A stretch of DNA of 64,000 nt, taken from NCBI RefSeq assembly GCF_020509005.1, contig NC_063013.1, positions 1,922,001-1,986,000 of the forward strand, written 5' to 3'. The notes below the pieces were generated by a model. That model did no database searches and had not been told where the DNA came from. It was given only the letters and a program-made list of their open reading frames with translations. This DNA is from Fulvia fulva. Its lineage: Eukaryota > Ascomycota > Dothideomycetes > Mycosphaerellales > Mycosphaerellaceae. Both the position numbers and the translations under genes were made by a program. Positions 22,641 to 32,531 of this stretch are shown piece after piece; the first letter of the stretch is position 1, and each line of letters opens with the position of its first letter.

Positions 22641-25600
22641 TTGAGACGCCCAATCTTACCACTATCCAGTACAATGTCAACAAAAGCCAGCACAAGGTCC
22701 AGAGAAGCTTTCTCTAAGCACTGGACCCAAAGAAACACCTAGTCATTGCAGTCTAGGAACCTTGGATCAACAGTAAATCTAACAGACTATCTACTGCTAA
22801 CGACCTAAGGTATCACATACTCCTAGCCAAACAAGGCACTCCTAGAACATGCATGTACATCAGCAAAGAGATAGCAACAGACAGCTGGGAACAAATCTAA
22901 TAGGAAGGGGGAGACATCACCTCAGTTAGACTCAACATCAACCAAGGCAGCATCCACATCCACAGTGTATACAACCCACCCCCCAGCTCCAGAAGCAGCA
23001 CCTAGCTGGGCACACTACAACAGCTGCCAGACATCTTGCAGAGTGACTCCCAACACATCGTGCTAGGAGACTTCAACTTGCACCATCCTACATAGGGATC
23101 AGACTTTGCACCTGCCCATCACTTCCTAGCTAACAGACTCCTCTCCACTACCCAAAGCAACAACATGCACCTAGTTACCCCAAAGGGCCTAACTACCTGG
23201 TCATAGAGAGCAAGCTCAAGCACCATTGACCTGTGCTTTGCATCACATGACCTGCAGCAGAAGGTCACCAGATGCTGGGTTAACCAGGACTTGGAGTCCT
23301 CATCAGATCACCTCCCAATTCAGGTGGAGTTTGAAACACAGACACAGCAGGAAGGAGACCTAGAACCTCAGCTGGCCTGGAAGGCAGCCAACTGGGAACA
23401 GATTAGACAAGACCTGGAACAGAAGCTAGCTAGACTAGAGACCAGGAGACTGGAAACAGCCTCAGACATAGACCAAGCAGTGGCAGAACTGGTTAGAACA
23501 ATGCAGGAAACTGCAGCAGCCTACACCAGAGAAAAGAAACAGTCACTGTACCAGAAGCCATTCTGGACAAAGGAATGCTCAGAGAAGGTCAAGGCAGCCA
23601 GGCAGGCCAGGAGAGCCCTTACCCAGAGTCACTCCCAGGAAGCATAGGACAGATACAACCAGGCAACCAGAGACAAGAAGGCCCAGATCAAGAGGGACAA
23701 GATGCTGGAGTGGAGGTCAACAGTTGGATCCATTACCCAGAATCCTGAGAAGATGTGGAAACTAGCAAAGTGGGCAAGACAACCCACACAGGACAGAAAC
23801 ATGCTGCCCCAGTTTCCAAACATTGAAGACCAGGAAGAAGTAATCCAACACACTCTCCCAGGAAAGGCACAGGCATTGGGGAAACATTTCTTTGGCACAC
23901 AGGTAGAAGCTGACCTGCAGGATCTGGAGGGCAGTGTGTATCCAACACCACTAGAGCAATCCTGCACAGTGGGAGAGGGAGAGATCAAGAGCATCATTAA
24001 GAGACTCTTAGGAAACAAGGCCCCAGGACCAGATGGGATTCCAAACTTGTTCATCAAGACATGCAAGGACCAGATCTCCCCTGCACTGTCAAACATCTTT
24101 TCATAGTGTATGGCCTAAGGACACTGCCCTAAACACTTCAAGGAGTCACTGACTGTGGTCTTGAGAAAACCACAGAAAGAGGACTACACAAAGCTAAAGG
24201 CATACAGACCTATTGCCTTGCTCAACACACTAGGCAAACTCCTGGAAAAGATCATAGCAGAAAAGCTGACAAACCTAGCTGAAGAATATAGAATCCTTCC
24301 TGAAGAACAGATAGGAGGCAGGAAACAAAGATCAACACTAACAGCTGTGGAACTTATCACAGAGCAGATCAAGACCCTGTGGCACTTTAGGAACAATAAA
24401 GCAGCCACACTCCTCTCACTAGACATATCAGGAGCCTTTGACAATGTCTCATACCAGAGGCTGATCCACATCCTGAAACAGAAGGCTATCCCTAACTAGA
24501 CAGTCCAGTTCATCCAGTCCTTCCTTAGAGGCAGAACCACAAGACTAAGACTGGGCAGATACAAATCTGACAGCATGCCTACAGAGACAGGAATCCCACA
24601 GGGATCAACAATGTCTCTAATCCTGTTTCTCCTCTTTATGGTAGACCTGCTAGCAAAGCTAGACTCCAGAAACACATCAGCCTTAGGGTTTGTGGATGAC
24701 ACAAACATCCTAGCCTGGTCAGACAGCACAGAAGAGAACTGCAGAATCTTGCAGAAGAAACACAAGGAATGCGAGGAATGGGCTAGGAAACATAGAGCCA
24801 GATTTGCCCTAGAGAAGTATCAACTTATCCACTTCAGTAGAGCCAGAAACAGACATAATATGCAAGCTCTAATCACCATTCAGGGATACACAACAGAACC
24901 CTCAAGTGAATTAAGGGTGCTAGGAATATGGCTGGATCCAAAGCTCAGCTAGGGACTACAGGTCAAGAAAGCACAGGCAAGAGCAGACAACAACAGGCAA
25001 TCAATCGACAGGCTTACAGCCTCCACATAGGGAGCCACATTTTCGAAAGCAAAGGTTATGTACAAGGCCATTGTGAAGCCAGCCATGCTATATAGAGCCC
25101 AGATCTGGTCAGCCCAAGACAAGATCCTAAAGAGAATTGCAGATCCCATTAGCAGAGCCCAAGCCTCCTGTCTGAAAAAGGTGCTTGGAGCATACAAGTC
25201 AACTCCAACAAGGGTGCTCGAAATGGAGTCTGGCTCCCTACTAGCCAAGCTCTACCTTCAAGGGTTGAGATACTAGTATGCAGGAAAGACGTCTGCATAC
25301 CCAGCCCAGCTAGTAATCCAGAAGGCAGTCAACAAAATCAGGAGCTAGTGCACAAGAAGGCACAGACAAGCAAGACCCAATCTAGCCCCACAGAAGCAGC
25401 AGGACCTGCAGAAGTTCAAAGAACTAACAGAACAGCTGCACCTAGCCCAGCAGGAACAGGACAGAAGGGCTCAAGGGAGAGGATCAGCAGCCAGCCAAGG
25501 GAAGAGGCAACAGTCTCTAGCTGAAAGGATGGCAGGACTCCTCTGGAAGACTGAATGGACAAGAACCCTACAGAGGCCAGGAACCCCAAAGGCACTCCAA

Positions 25601-25959
25601 CAGTTTGGTAGCCACAACTACCTACTGTACTCAGACCTGAGCAGGTCAGAAGCAAGCATAGCAATACAAATCCGCTCTAAACACATCGGAGTCAGGGCAT
25701 ACCTGCATCAGAGAAAAGTCCTAGGTATCGAAGACAAGAGTTGCCTATGCGGCTACCTGTCCCAGAATGTCGAACATAGACTTCTGGTTTACAAAGAATG
25801 GAGTACAGGGAGAGGTGAATGGAGGACAAGGGCAAGGAACAGAAACTTCCAAGCCATGATCAGCAATAAGGGAGACCTCCAGAGAATTATAAGGTAGATC
25901 ATCCACCAAGGATTTTTGGAGCAGTTCTCTCTTACTAGGGAAACAGAGAGATGGATTGA

Positions 25960-26479
25960 TGTCATGGTCTCCCCACAGAGAGTACAGAAGGTGGGGACAG
26001 AAGAGCCTCAGAGTGCTCAGAAGTCGTCAAGAAGTGACAGTCCAGCTTGGTGTGTGAGCGCCAAGAATCACATGCCCCGCAACATTCACTACGGGACCCA
26101 GCCCTCCAAATTCACCCCTCTACCAAACCTTGACAGATTCACTTCGGCTCGTGACTGTGTGACTCACGGCACTCCCGCGAGCACCCGCGACTGCGCTGGA
26201 CCCTGGAAGAAGCACGTGGAAGACTCGGAACGTAGGGCAGGTTGGAATAAGGTTTTGAGCAAAGCTGCTGAGCGCGGCTTCGCACGGGTTAGCCCTGTTG
26301 ATGCGGGGACACGCACTCGCGAGGGTCGCGTATAAATATCTGGCCTTCCCCAGGCCTCTCTTGCTTCCTTCGTCTTTTGTTTTGTGTAGCAATCATACCA
26401 TACCCTTTTGCATCTGCACTTCGCACCTGCATTCTCGCTTTCACCCTTGCATCTCACAGGCCAGGCTCTCGCCCTGACA
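25960..26479 (+). repeat. Gypsy-3 5' LTR
   Basis: 520 bp, TGTCATGG...CCCTGACA. It contains the TATA box (26331-26338) and a pyrimidine-rich stretch after it, as expected for U3/R/U5. The LINE-C ORF2 frame happens to run into it as far as 26335. Confidence 0.96.
26331..26338 (+). promoter_or_regulatory. TATA box of the Gypsy-3 LTR promoter
   Basis: TATAAATA lies about 370 bp into the LTR and is followed by a CT-rich segment where transcription would start. The second copy is at 32102-32109. In the 3' LTR its TAA is the stop codon of pol. Confidence 0.65.
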
Positions 26480-26521
26480 TCACAAAAGACCAACAAACCG
26501 TCAACCACTCGAGTCATCCTC

Positions 26522-27682
26522 ATGGGTGACCACGCCACCGATGGAGGTGTCAACCTCGACAACCAAGACACTCCATTCCACTTCAGTGAGTGGACTGACA
26601 TCCCCTTCTCGAACGCCGCTGCCTTCGGTGCCTGGGCAAACGCCAACCCCGACACCGCCTACGCTCTCATCAACCGCACCGTCTCCTCTTTCCGCGAGAC
26701 CGCCCAGCAGGTCGAGCAAGCAAACAACCAAGCAACATACCTTCAAGGTATTGTGAACACCTTCCAGAACCTCGCCCCGCACGCCGACGACAACCGCCGC
26801 CAGCACTTCTCCAAGAAGGTCAACGACCCAGACGAGTTCGACGGCAACAAGAGCAAGTTTGAGGCATTTGAGACACAGCTCACCATCAAGCTGTTGGCTA
26901 ATGCCGACCACTTTCCGCAAGAGAAGGACAAAGTCACGTACGTCTTCTCCCTCCTTCGGGGAGACGCCGCGGCTCAGGTACAACACTACATCGACAACGC
27001 CACGCAGACTATCGGCTGCCCGGACGTCCTCACCTTGATGCAGGACCTCCGTGCTGCCTTTGGTGATCCAGACCGTAGAGCCACCGCCCAGAACGCCATC
27101 CACAACCTCCTCCAGAAGAACAAGAGCTTCGCCGAGTACCTCGCGGCCTTCAACCGCGACATCGGGTTCACCGGCTACAACGAAGAGACCAAGAAGAGCA
27201 CTCTCCGCCGTGGTTTGTCAGCAGAGCTTCTTCGAGCCCTCGAGGACAAGGACGTCGGTGCTATGAGCTTCCGTGAGCTCGTCGAGACCTGCCAGCGCCT
27301 CGACTCCAACATGAAACACACCGCCTCTCTCCTCGCTTCCCGTTCTCAAGGTCGTCAGCCTCGTGGTCCCGGAAGCCACTTCGCTGCTCCACTAGGCGCC
27401 GCCGCTCCTACGGCTCTCCCTCCCGTCTCTGTAGGTGACGCTATGGATCTCAGCGCTGGTGCCGCCGTCCCTCGAGTCCAGGGCCTCGTCAACGGTAAGC
27501 TCACTCCCGAAGAGAAGCTTCGCCGTCGCCAGGCCGGACTCTGCACCTACTGCGGCGGTCCAGGCCACATCGCAGCCAACTGTCCGCAGCTCGCTGCCCG
27601 TAACGCCCGCAACCCGGTTCGCGGCGCTGTCGGCGCTATCGAGCCTGCTCCTGCTGCTCCCGCTGAGCAGGAAAAAGCCTAG
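26522..27682 (+). CDS. gag: Gypsy-3 gag (capsid/nucleocapsid polyprotein)
   Basis: 386 aa from the ATG at 26522. An upstream in-frame ATG at 26408 lies in the LTR and is less likely. Gag assembles the cytoplasmic particle that packages element RNA. A Retrotrans_gag-like helical domain spans roughly residues 95-260 (DEFDGNKSKFEAFETQL, then AAQVQHYIDNA and KSFAEYLAAFNRDI). A single CCHC knuckle, CTYCGGPGHIAANC, is at about residues 340-353. It ends with TAG at 27680-27682. The pol frame is -1 relative to gag and overlaps its last codons, with a GGAAAAA run just before the stop. The frame is intact with no RIP codons. Confidence 0.95.
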   Translation: MGDHATDGGVNLDNQDTPFHFSEWTDIPFSNAAAFGAWANANPDTAYALINRTVSSFRETAQQVEQANNQATYLQGIVNTFQNLAPHADDNRRQHFSKKVNDPDEFDGNKSKFEAFETQLTIKLLANADHFPQEKDKVTYVFSLLRGDAAAQVQHYIDNATQTIGCPDVLTLMQDLRAAFGDPDRRATAQNAIHNLLQKNKSFAEYLAAFNRDIGFTGYNEETKKSTLRRGLSAELLRALEDKDVGAMSFRELVETCQRLDSNMKHTASLLASRSQGRQPRGPGSHFAAPLGAAAPTALPPVSVGDAMDLSAGAAVPRVQGLVNGKLTPEEKLRRRQAGLCTYCGGPGHIAANCPQLAARNARNPVRGAVGAIEPAPAAPAEQEKA

Positions 27683-30600
27683 GTCTTCCTCATCGACGCG
27701 ATGAAGACCAAGAACAACGTTTACCGAAAGTGAAGAGAGGAAAGAAGTTGAGGATCAATACAGCACAGCTAGACCTGTACGACGAGACGGGCAAGGACCA
27801 CGCTTGCAAACCGTTCGTCACGAATGTAAATATCGGCTCAAAGAAACTCTCTTCTTCCAATCTCACTCTCATGGACACTGGCGCACTAGGCGAGTCTTTT
27901 ATGGACTATAAACTCGCGACCTCTCTCAACCTCGAACCCCAGGAACTGAAGTACCCTCGCACCCTTGAACTCTTTGACGGCACGGAGACTACCACTGGTA
28001 AGATTACTCATGTTGTACACACGTCAATCACCCTCGGAGGCAAGCGTATGTCGATCACCAGCTTCCTTACGTCCCTACCGCATCAGAAGTTTATCCTCGG
28101 CCTCCCCTGGTTCAGACGACACCGACCTATCATCGACTGGACTTCCCTTACTGTCAGCTTCCCTCCAGAAGTTCCTCCGGCACCTCCGCCTTCTCCGCCG
28201 CCTCAGCGCGGTCCTGAGTATACCAAGATCTTCCAGGTGAACGCCGCTGCCTTCACCACTGCTGCTAAGCAGCCCAAAGCTCAAGTCTTCGCCGCCTCTC
28301 TCCGCGATATCGACATCGCCCTCGAGAAGCTCGACAAGAAGCGTACACCTACCGACCCTGCTACGAAGGTCCCTCCTTGGGCACACCACATCCTCCACGT
28401 ATTCGATGCTAAAGCCGCAGACGAGCTACCTCCTCATCGCCCTCACGACCACAAGATTGAGCTAGAAGAAGGTGCAGAGACACCGTTCGGACCGTTATAT
28501 TCCATGTCCCGAGAAGAGCTTATCGTCCTCAAGAGATACCTCGAAGAGAACCTAAAGAAGGGGTTCATTCGAGCGAGCCGTTCCAGCGCTGGCAGTCCCG
28601 TCATGTTCGTCAAGAAGCCCGGCGGTGGTCTACGCTTCTGCGTAGACTACCGAGGCTTGAACGCTGTTACAAAGAAGAACCGCTACCCAATACCGTTGAT
28701 TCAGGAGACGCTCGAGCGCCTCTCTAAGGCCAAGTACTTCACCAAGCTCGATGTCATCGCTGCGTTCAACAAGTTACGAATGGCAGAAGGACACGAGTAT
28801 CTCACAGCCTTCCGTACTCGCTACGGGCTGTTCGAGTCGCTCGTTATGCCCTTCGGCGTTTGTAACGGGCCTAGTACCTTCCAGAACTTCATTAACGACA
28901 TCCTTCAGGAGTTCCTCGATCAGTTCTGCACTGCCTACATCGACGACATCCTAGTCTACAGCGAGACCAAGGAGGAGCACCGCGAGCACGTCTGTAAGGT
29001 CCTTCAGAAGCTCGCAGACGCCGGCTTGCAGCTCGACATCGACAAGTGCGAGTTTGAGAAGACCGAAGTCAAGTTCCTTGGTTTGATCATTACCGCAGAC
29101 GGCATCAAGATGGACCAAGAGAAGATCGACGCTATCGTCGAATGGGATGCTCCTACGAACGTCAAAGAGGTCCAGGGTTTCCTAGGCTTTGCCAACTTCT
29201 ACCGCCGCTTCATCCACGCATTTTCGGGCGTGGTACGCCCTTTGACGAAGCTCACGCGCAAGGGTGAGAAGTTCGCCTGGACCGACGAATGCCAGGAGGC
29301 TTTTGACTTGCTCAAAGCGAAGTTTGTTGAGAACCCGCTTCTACGGCACTTCGATTTCGAACTGGAGACCCGTGTAGAGACCGACGCATCCGACGGCGTG
29401 GTGGGCGGTGTCCTGCTACAACGCCGCTCGCCTGAATCCCCCTGGTTACCTGTCGCCTTCCTCTCCAAGAAGATGACCGCCACGGAGTGTAACTACGAGA
29501 TCTACGACAAGGAGCTTCTCGCCATCGTCAAAGCTTTCGAAGAGTGGCGCCCCGAGCTCGAAGGCTCTGCTATGCCCGTCCAAGTAAGCTCCGACCATAA
29601 GAACCTCGTCTACTTTATGAAGAGCAAGCTGCTCAATCGTCGCCAGGCCCGCTGGAGCGAGTTCCTCTCCCGGTTCAACTTCGTGATCTCGTACACGCCC
29701 GGCAAGGCCAACTCGATGGCCGACGCCCTTACCCGCCGCCCTGGTGACTCTCCAGTTGATCGAAGAGGGGGCCGGCAAATCGCAGGGCAACAAGTCATCA
29801 AAGAGCACAACCTCTCTTCCGAGCTTCGAGAGTACCTATCGAACGGCCAGCCTACGCTCGCCGCTTCCTTTGCTACTCTCGTGCTCGCTCCTGCCTACCT
29901 TGACGAGAGTGACGATGAATCCGAGCCTGAAGAATACGCCTCGGACGCTGAGGACTTGAACGACGATGAAGAGGGCTCAGTAACGACCGACGGCTCATCC
30001 GAATCAGACTTTGAGGGGTTTGATAATGAGGAGCAGCCCGAAGGCATCATGGCACGAGTACGAACAGCGTACGATGCCGACATAGACGCCCAAGAGTTAG
30101 TTCAGGCCCTTGAATCTGGCGCGAGGACATTCCCGGGCTTCTCGCTGTCCGAGTGCGAGCTCCAGGGAGGTGTCGTCTACTTCCGTAAGAAGCTTTACGT
30201 ACCGCAGCCCGAAGGCTCTAATATCCGAGCTGAGATTCTTCAAATCATCCACGACTCCGCCTCTGGGGGTCACCCAGGCGTAGCCAAGACCCACAAGCTC
30301 CTCGCTAGGTATTACTGGTGGCCGCATTCCTGGAAGGACGTCCGCCGCTACGTGCTGAACTGCGCTGCTTGCCGAAGAGCCAAAGCTAACCGCCACCGTC
30401 CCCACGGTCTCTTGCACCCTCTCCCGGCTCCTGATCGTCCGTGGAAGCACATCACTATGGACTTTATCACCGATCTTCCTCACGGCAAGACCTTCAGCGG
30501 CGTGAAAGCAAAGGCCCTTCTAGTGATCGTGGACCGTCACTCCAAGGACCGGTACATGATCCCGTGCTGGAGCATGACCGCAAAGGAGACTGCTCGCTTG

Positions 30601-32106
30601 TTCTACGAATTCGTCTGGCGCTTTCAAGGCCTCCCGGATAGCATCACCTCTGACAGAGGCACCCAGTTCATCTCGCACTTCTGGAAGCGTCTGTGTGCTA
30701 TCCTAGGCATCAAGCATAACCTCTCGACCAGTTTTCAGCCACAGACCGACGGCCAGACCGAAATTACGAACGCTATCCTCGAGCAGGTCCTTCGTTGCTT
30801 CGTCGACTACCACCAGAAGGATTGGCCTCAGCATATCCCTGCGGTGGAGTTCGCTACTCGTAACTGGGACTCGGAGACTACTGGCTACTCTCCCTTCTAT
30901 ACTACGAGAGGTTACCACCCTCGTACAGGCATGGAACCAGAAGAACCTCTCCCGCCTACCGAAGACGCAAACGAGCAAGCAGCAGACGAGTTCGCTACTA
31001 TGCTCTCACAGATCCATGAAGAAGTTCACGACGAGATGGTGTACGCACAAGCAATCTACGAGGATCAAGCCAATCGTCGTCGCCAGCCAGCTCCCGACTA
31101 CCAAGTAGGCGATATGGTCTACCTCAACTCCAAGAACATCAAGACAGACCGCCCCTCCAAGAAGCTGAACTGGAAGAACCTAGGTCCTTTTGAGATCACC
31201 GAGCGTATCAGTTCACACGCCTACCGTCTAGCTCTTCCTGCGAACATAAAGATCCACGACGTCTTCCATCCCGTACGCCTTCGGCCGTCGGCTGAGGACC
31301 CATTCCCGAACCAAAACCAAGACATGCCAGGTCCTCCCGATGAAGTAGAAGTCGACGAGCCTGTTAACCTACCTTCTGACGACTATGCCGTCCGCAAGAT
31401 CCGGGGAATCCGCGTAGAGCCCAACGACGTTGAAGGACTACCGCCGATCAAGTATGAAGTCGAATGGCAAGGTTGCCCTGAGTGGGATACCTCATGGGAA
31501 CCTATCCAACATATCATCTTCAATCGTCAAGCAATCGAAGAATACCACGCCCGCGCAGACGGCCCAGAAGTCAACATCGGCAGGCTCTTCGAATCTGAGC
31601 TCTTCGACGGGGCTTACCAATGGTGTATCGACCATGACATCAGGCCTAGGCCTGGTACTGAAGCTGAACATCCTCGATATGTGGAACTACTACGGCTTCG
31701 TAGGAACTCAGCTTTGTTCGGGGGGGCTACTGTCATGGTCTCCCCACAGAGAGTACAGAAGGTGGGGACAGAAGAGCCTCAGAGTGCTCAGAAGTCGTCA
31801 AGAAGTGACAGTCCAGCTTGGTGTGTGAGCGCCAAGAATCACATGCCCCGCAACATTCACTACGGGACCCAGCCCTCCAAATTCACCCCTCTACCAAACC
31901 TTGACAGATTCACTTCGGCTCGTGACTGTGTGACTCACGGCACTCCCGCGAGCACCCGCGACTGCGCTGGACCCTGGAAGAAGCACGTGGAAGACTCGGA
32001 ACGTAGGGCAGGTTGGAATAAGGTTTTGAGCAAAGCTGCTGAGCGCGGCTTCGCACGGGTTAGCCCTGTTGATGCGGGGACACGCACTCGCGAGGGTCGC
32101 GTATAA
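27667..32106 (+). CDS. pol: Gypsy-3 pol: protease, reverse transcriptase, RNase H, chromodomain integrase
   Basis: The frame is open from 27667, 16 nt before the gag end. No ATG lies near its start (27730 is a GTG), so a -1 frameshift from gag is the likely entry. Numbering from 27730: protease DTGA at 49-52; RT with FCVDYRGLN (303-311), FTKLD (337-341) and YIDD (403-406); RNase H with TDASDG at about 551; integrase zinc region H-x-H...CAAC at about 840-882; D,D-35-E core (D in TMDF at about 909, D in SDRGTQF at about 975, E 36 residues on); chromodomain YEVEWQGCPEWDTSWEP at about 1240-1256. The last about 125 residues are encoded by the 3' LTR, and the stop is in its TATA box. All catalytic residues are present. 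Confidence 0.95.
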   Translation, partial: AGKSLGLPHRRDEDQEQRLPKVKRGKKLRINTAQLDLYDETGKDHACKPFVTNVNIGSKKLSSSNLTLMDTGALGESFMDYKLATSLNLEPQELKYPRTLELFDGTETTTGKITHVVHTSITLGGKRMSITSFLTSLPHQKFILGLPWFRRHRPIIDWTSLTVSFPPEVPPAPPPSPPPQRGPEYTKIFQVNAAAFTTAAKQPKAQVFAASLRDIDIALEKLDKKRTPTDPATKVPPWAHHILHVFDAKAADELPPHRPHDHKIELEEGAETPFGPLYSMSREELIVLKRYLEENLKKGFIRASRSSAGSPVMFVKKPGGGLRFCVDYRGLNAVTKKNRYPIPLIQETLERLSKAKYFTKLDVIAAFNKLRMAEGHEYLTAFRTRYGLFESLVMPFGVCNGPSTFQNFINDILQEFLDQFCTAYIDDILVYSETKEEHREHVCKVLQKLADAGLQLDIDKCEFEKTEVKFLGLIITADGIKMDQEKIDAIVEWDAPTNVKEVQGFLGFANFYRRFIHAFSGVVRPLTKLTRKGEKFAWTDECQEAFDLLKAKFVENPLLRHFDFELETRVETDASDGVVGGVLLQRRSPESPWLPVAFLSKKMTATECNYEIYDKELLAIVKAFEEWRPELEGSAMPVQVSSDHKNLVYFMKSKLLNRRQARWSEFLSRFNFVISYTPGKANSMADALTRRPGDSPVDRRGGRQIAGQQVIKEHNLSSELREYLSNGQPTLAASFATLVLAPAYLDESDDESEPEEYASDAEDLNDDEEGSVTTDGSSESDFEGFDNEEQPEGIMARVRTAYDADIDAQELVQALESGARTFPGFSLSECELQGGVVYFRKKLYVPQPEGSNIRAEILQIIHDSASGGHPGVAKTHKLLARYYWWPHSWKDVRRYVLNCAACRRAKANRHRPHGLLHPLPAPDRPWKHITMDFITDLPHGKTFSGVKAKALLVIVDRHSKDRYMIPCWSMTAKETARLFYEFVWRFQGLPDSITSDRGTQFISHFWKRLCAILGIKHNLSTSFQPQTDGQTEITNAILEQVLRCFVDYHQKDWPQHIPAVEFATRNWDSETTGYSPFYTTRGYHPRTGMEPEEPLPPTEDANEQAADEFATMLSQIHEEVHDEMVYAQAIYEDQANRRRQPAPDYQVGDMVYLNSKNIKTDRPSKKLNWKNLGPFEITERISSHAYRLALPANIKIHDVFHPVRLRPSAEDPFPNQNQDMPGPPDEVEVDEPVNLPSDDYAVRKIRGIRVEPNDVEGLPPIKYEVEWQGCPEWDTSWEPIQHIIFNRQAIEEYHARADGPEVNIGRLFESELFDGAYQWCIDHDIRPRPGTEAEHPRYVELLRLRRNSALFGGATVMVSPQRVQKVGTEEPQSAQKSSRSDSPAWCVSAKNHMPRNIHYGTQPSKFTPLPNLDRFTSARDCVTHGTPASTRDCAGPWKKHVEDSERRAGWNKVLSKAAERGFARVSPVDAGTRTREGRV
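31719..31730 (+). other. Gypsy-3 polypurine tract
   Basis: A run of seven G (CGGGGGGGCTAC) ends at the 3' LTR boundary. It is the likely plus-strand primer and lies inside the pol frame. Confidence 0.65.
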
Positions 32107-32250
32107 ATATCTGGCCTTCCCCAGGCCTCTCTTGCTTCCTTCGTCTTTTGTTTTGTGTAGCAATCATACCATACCCTTTTGCATCTGCACTTCGCACCTG
32201 CATTCTCGCTTTCACCCTTGCATCTCACAGGCCAGGCTCTCGCCCTGACA
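31731..32250 (+). repeat. Gypsy-3 3' LTR
   Basis: 520 bp, matching the 5' LTR at every position I compared. It encodes the C-terminal end of the pol frame up to 32106 and is followed by the ATTGA duplication. Confidence 0.96.
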
Positions 32251-32531
32251 ATTGAGGAGAGAAAGAAGGAGGAGGAGAGCAGGAAGAGGGGGACAACTCC
32301 AGGGTTGCAGACAAGGTAGTCAGAGGCTAACCACCATGACACTAGTGCACCCTAATGGAAGGAAAACTGAGAACTCATGGCAAGGAAGCTATTAGAGAAG
32401 GAGAGGAGGTTTTTACCTAGGAACAGGTTTCCTACCTTATGCAGTAATATATATAGACATAAACCCGTATAGGCCGGAGGGCACTATAACGGGTAAATGA
32501 ATCATCTATCTATCTATCTATATACTCTTCC

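Larger units (their letters stand above)
25960..32250 (+). mobile_element. Gypsy-3, intact chromovirus-type LTR retrotransposon
   Basis: 6291 bp with 520-bp LTRs (25960-26479, 31731-32250) that I could not tell apart by reading, TG...CA ends, and the duplication ATTGA (25955-25959, 32251-32255). gag and pol are fully open. CpA is abundant, so there is no RIP signature. Inserted in LINE-C ORF2, it is the youngest element in the window and the only one that looks able to transpose. Confidence 0.97.
22637..32319 (+). pseudogene. LINE-C ORF2 (endonuclease + reverse transcriptase), RIP stops and split by Gypsy-3
   Basis: One frame from the ATG at 22637 to the TAG at 32317-32319, skipping Gypsy-3 (25960-32250) and one copy of its ATTGA duplication. 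Endonuclease: QYNVNKS, VYNPP (about 22970), LGDFNLHHP (about 23060), SSDHLPIQ (about 23300). RT: KAPGPDGIPN (about 24020), LLNTLGKLLEK (about 24220), SLDISGAFDNV (about 24415), GIPQGSTMSLILFLLFM (about 24590), GFVDDTNILAWS (about 24690). The C-terminus has a CxCGYLSQNVEH block (about 25745) whose last Cys is now Tyr. At least ten TAG/TAA codons replace CAG, CAA or TGG. The catalytic FVDD is intact, but the gene is dead. Confidence 0.9.
21331..32518 (+). mobile_element. LINE-C, Tad-like LINE close to LINE-B, interrupted by Gypsy-3
   Basis: Pieces 21331-25959 and 32256-32518, about 4.9 kb after removing Gypsy-3. A 13-bp target duplication and an (ATCT)n tail define the ends. It holds ORF1 and ORF2 and is lightly RIP-mutated: many CpA remain, but stops have appeared. 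The first about 25 bp are not LINE sequence but match Gypsy-2 RNase H-region sequence. It sits in the Gypsy-2 RT gene. Confidence 0.93.

Noticed and set aside
25916..26335. Open frame of 139 codons joining LINE-C and the Gypsy-3 5' LTR
   Set aside because: A chance in-frame join of the LINE-C ORF2 end with the U3 frame made by the insertion. It has no start signal and no separate function is likely.
26501..27103. Long antisense open frame of 200 codons over gag, and others over pol (for example 29446-29808)
   Set aside because: Shadows of the strongly coding, GC-rich gag and pol frames on the other strand.
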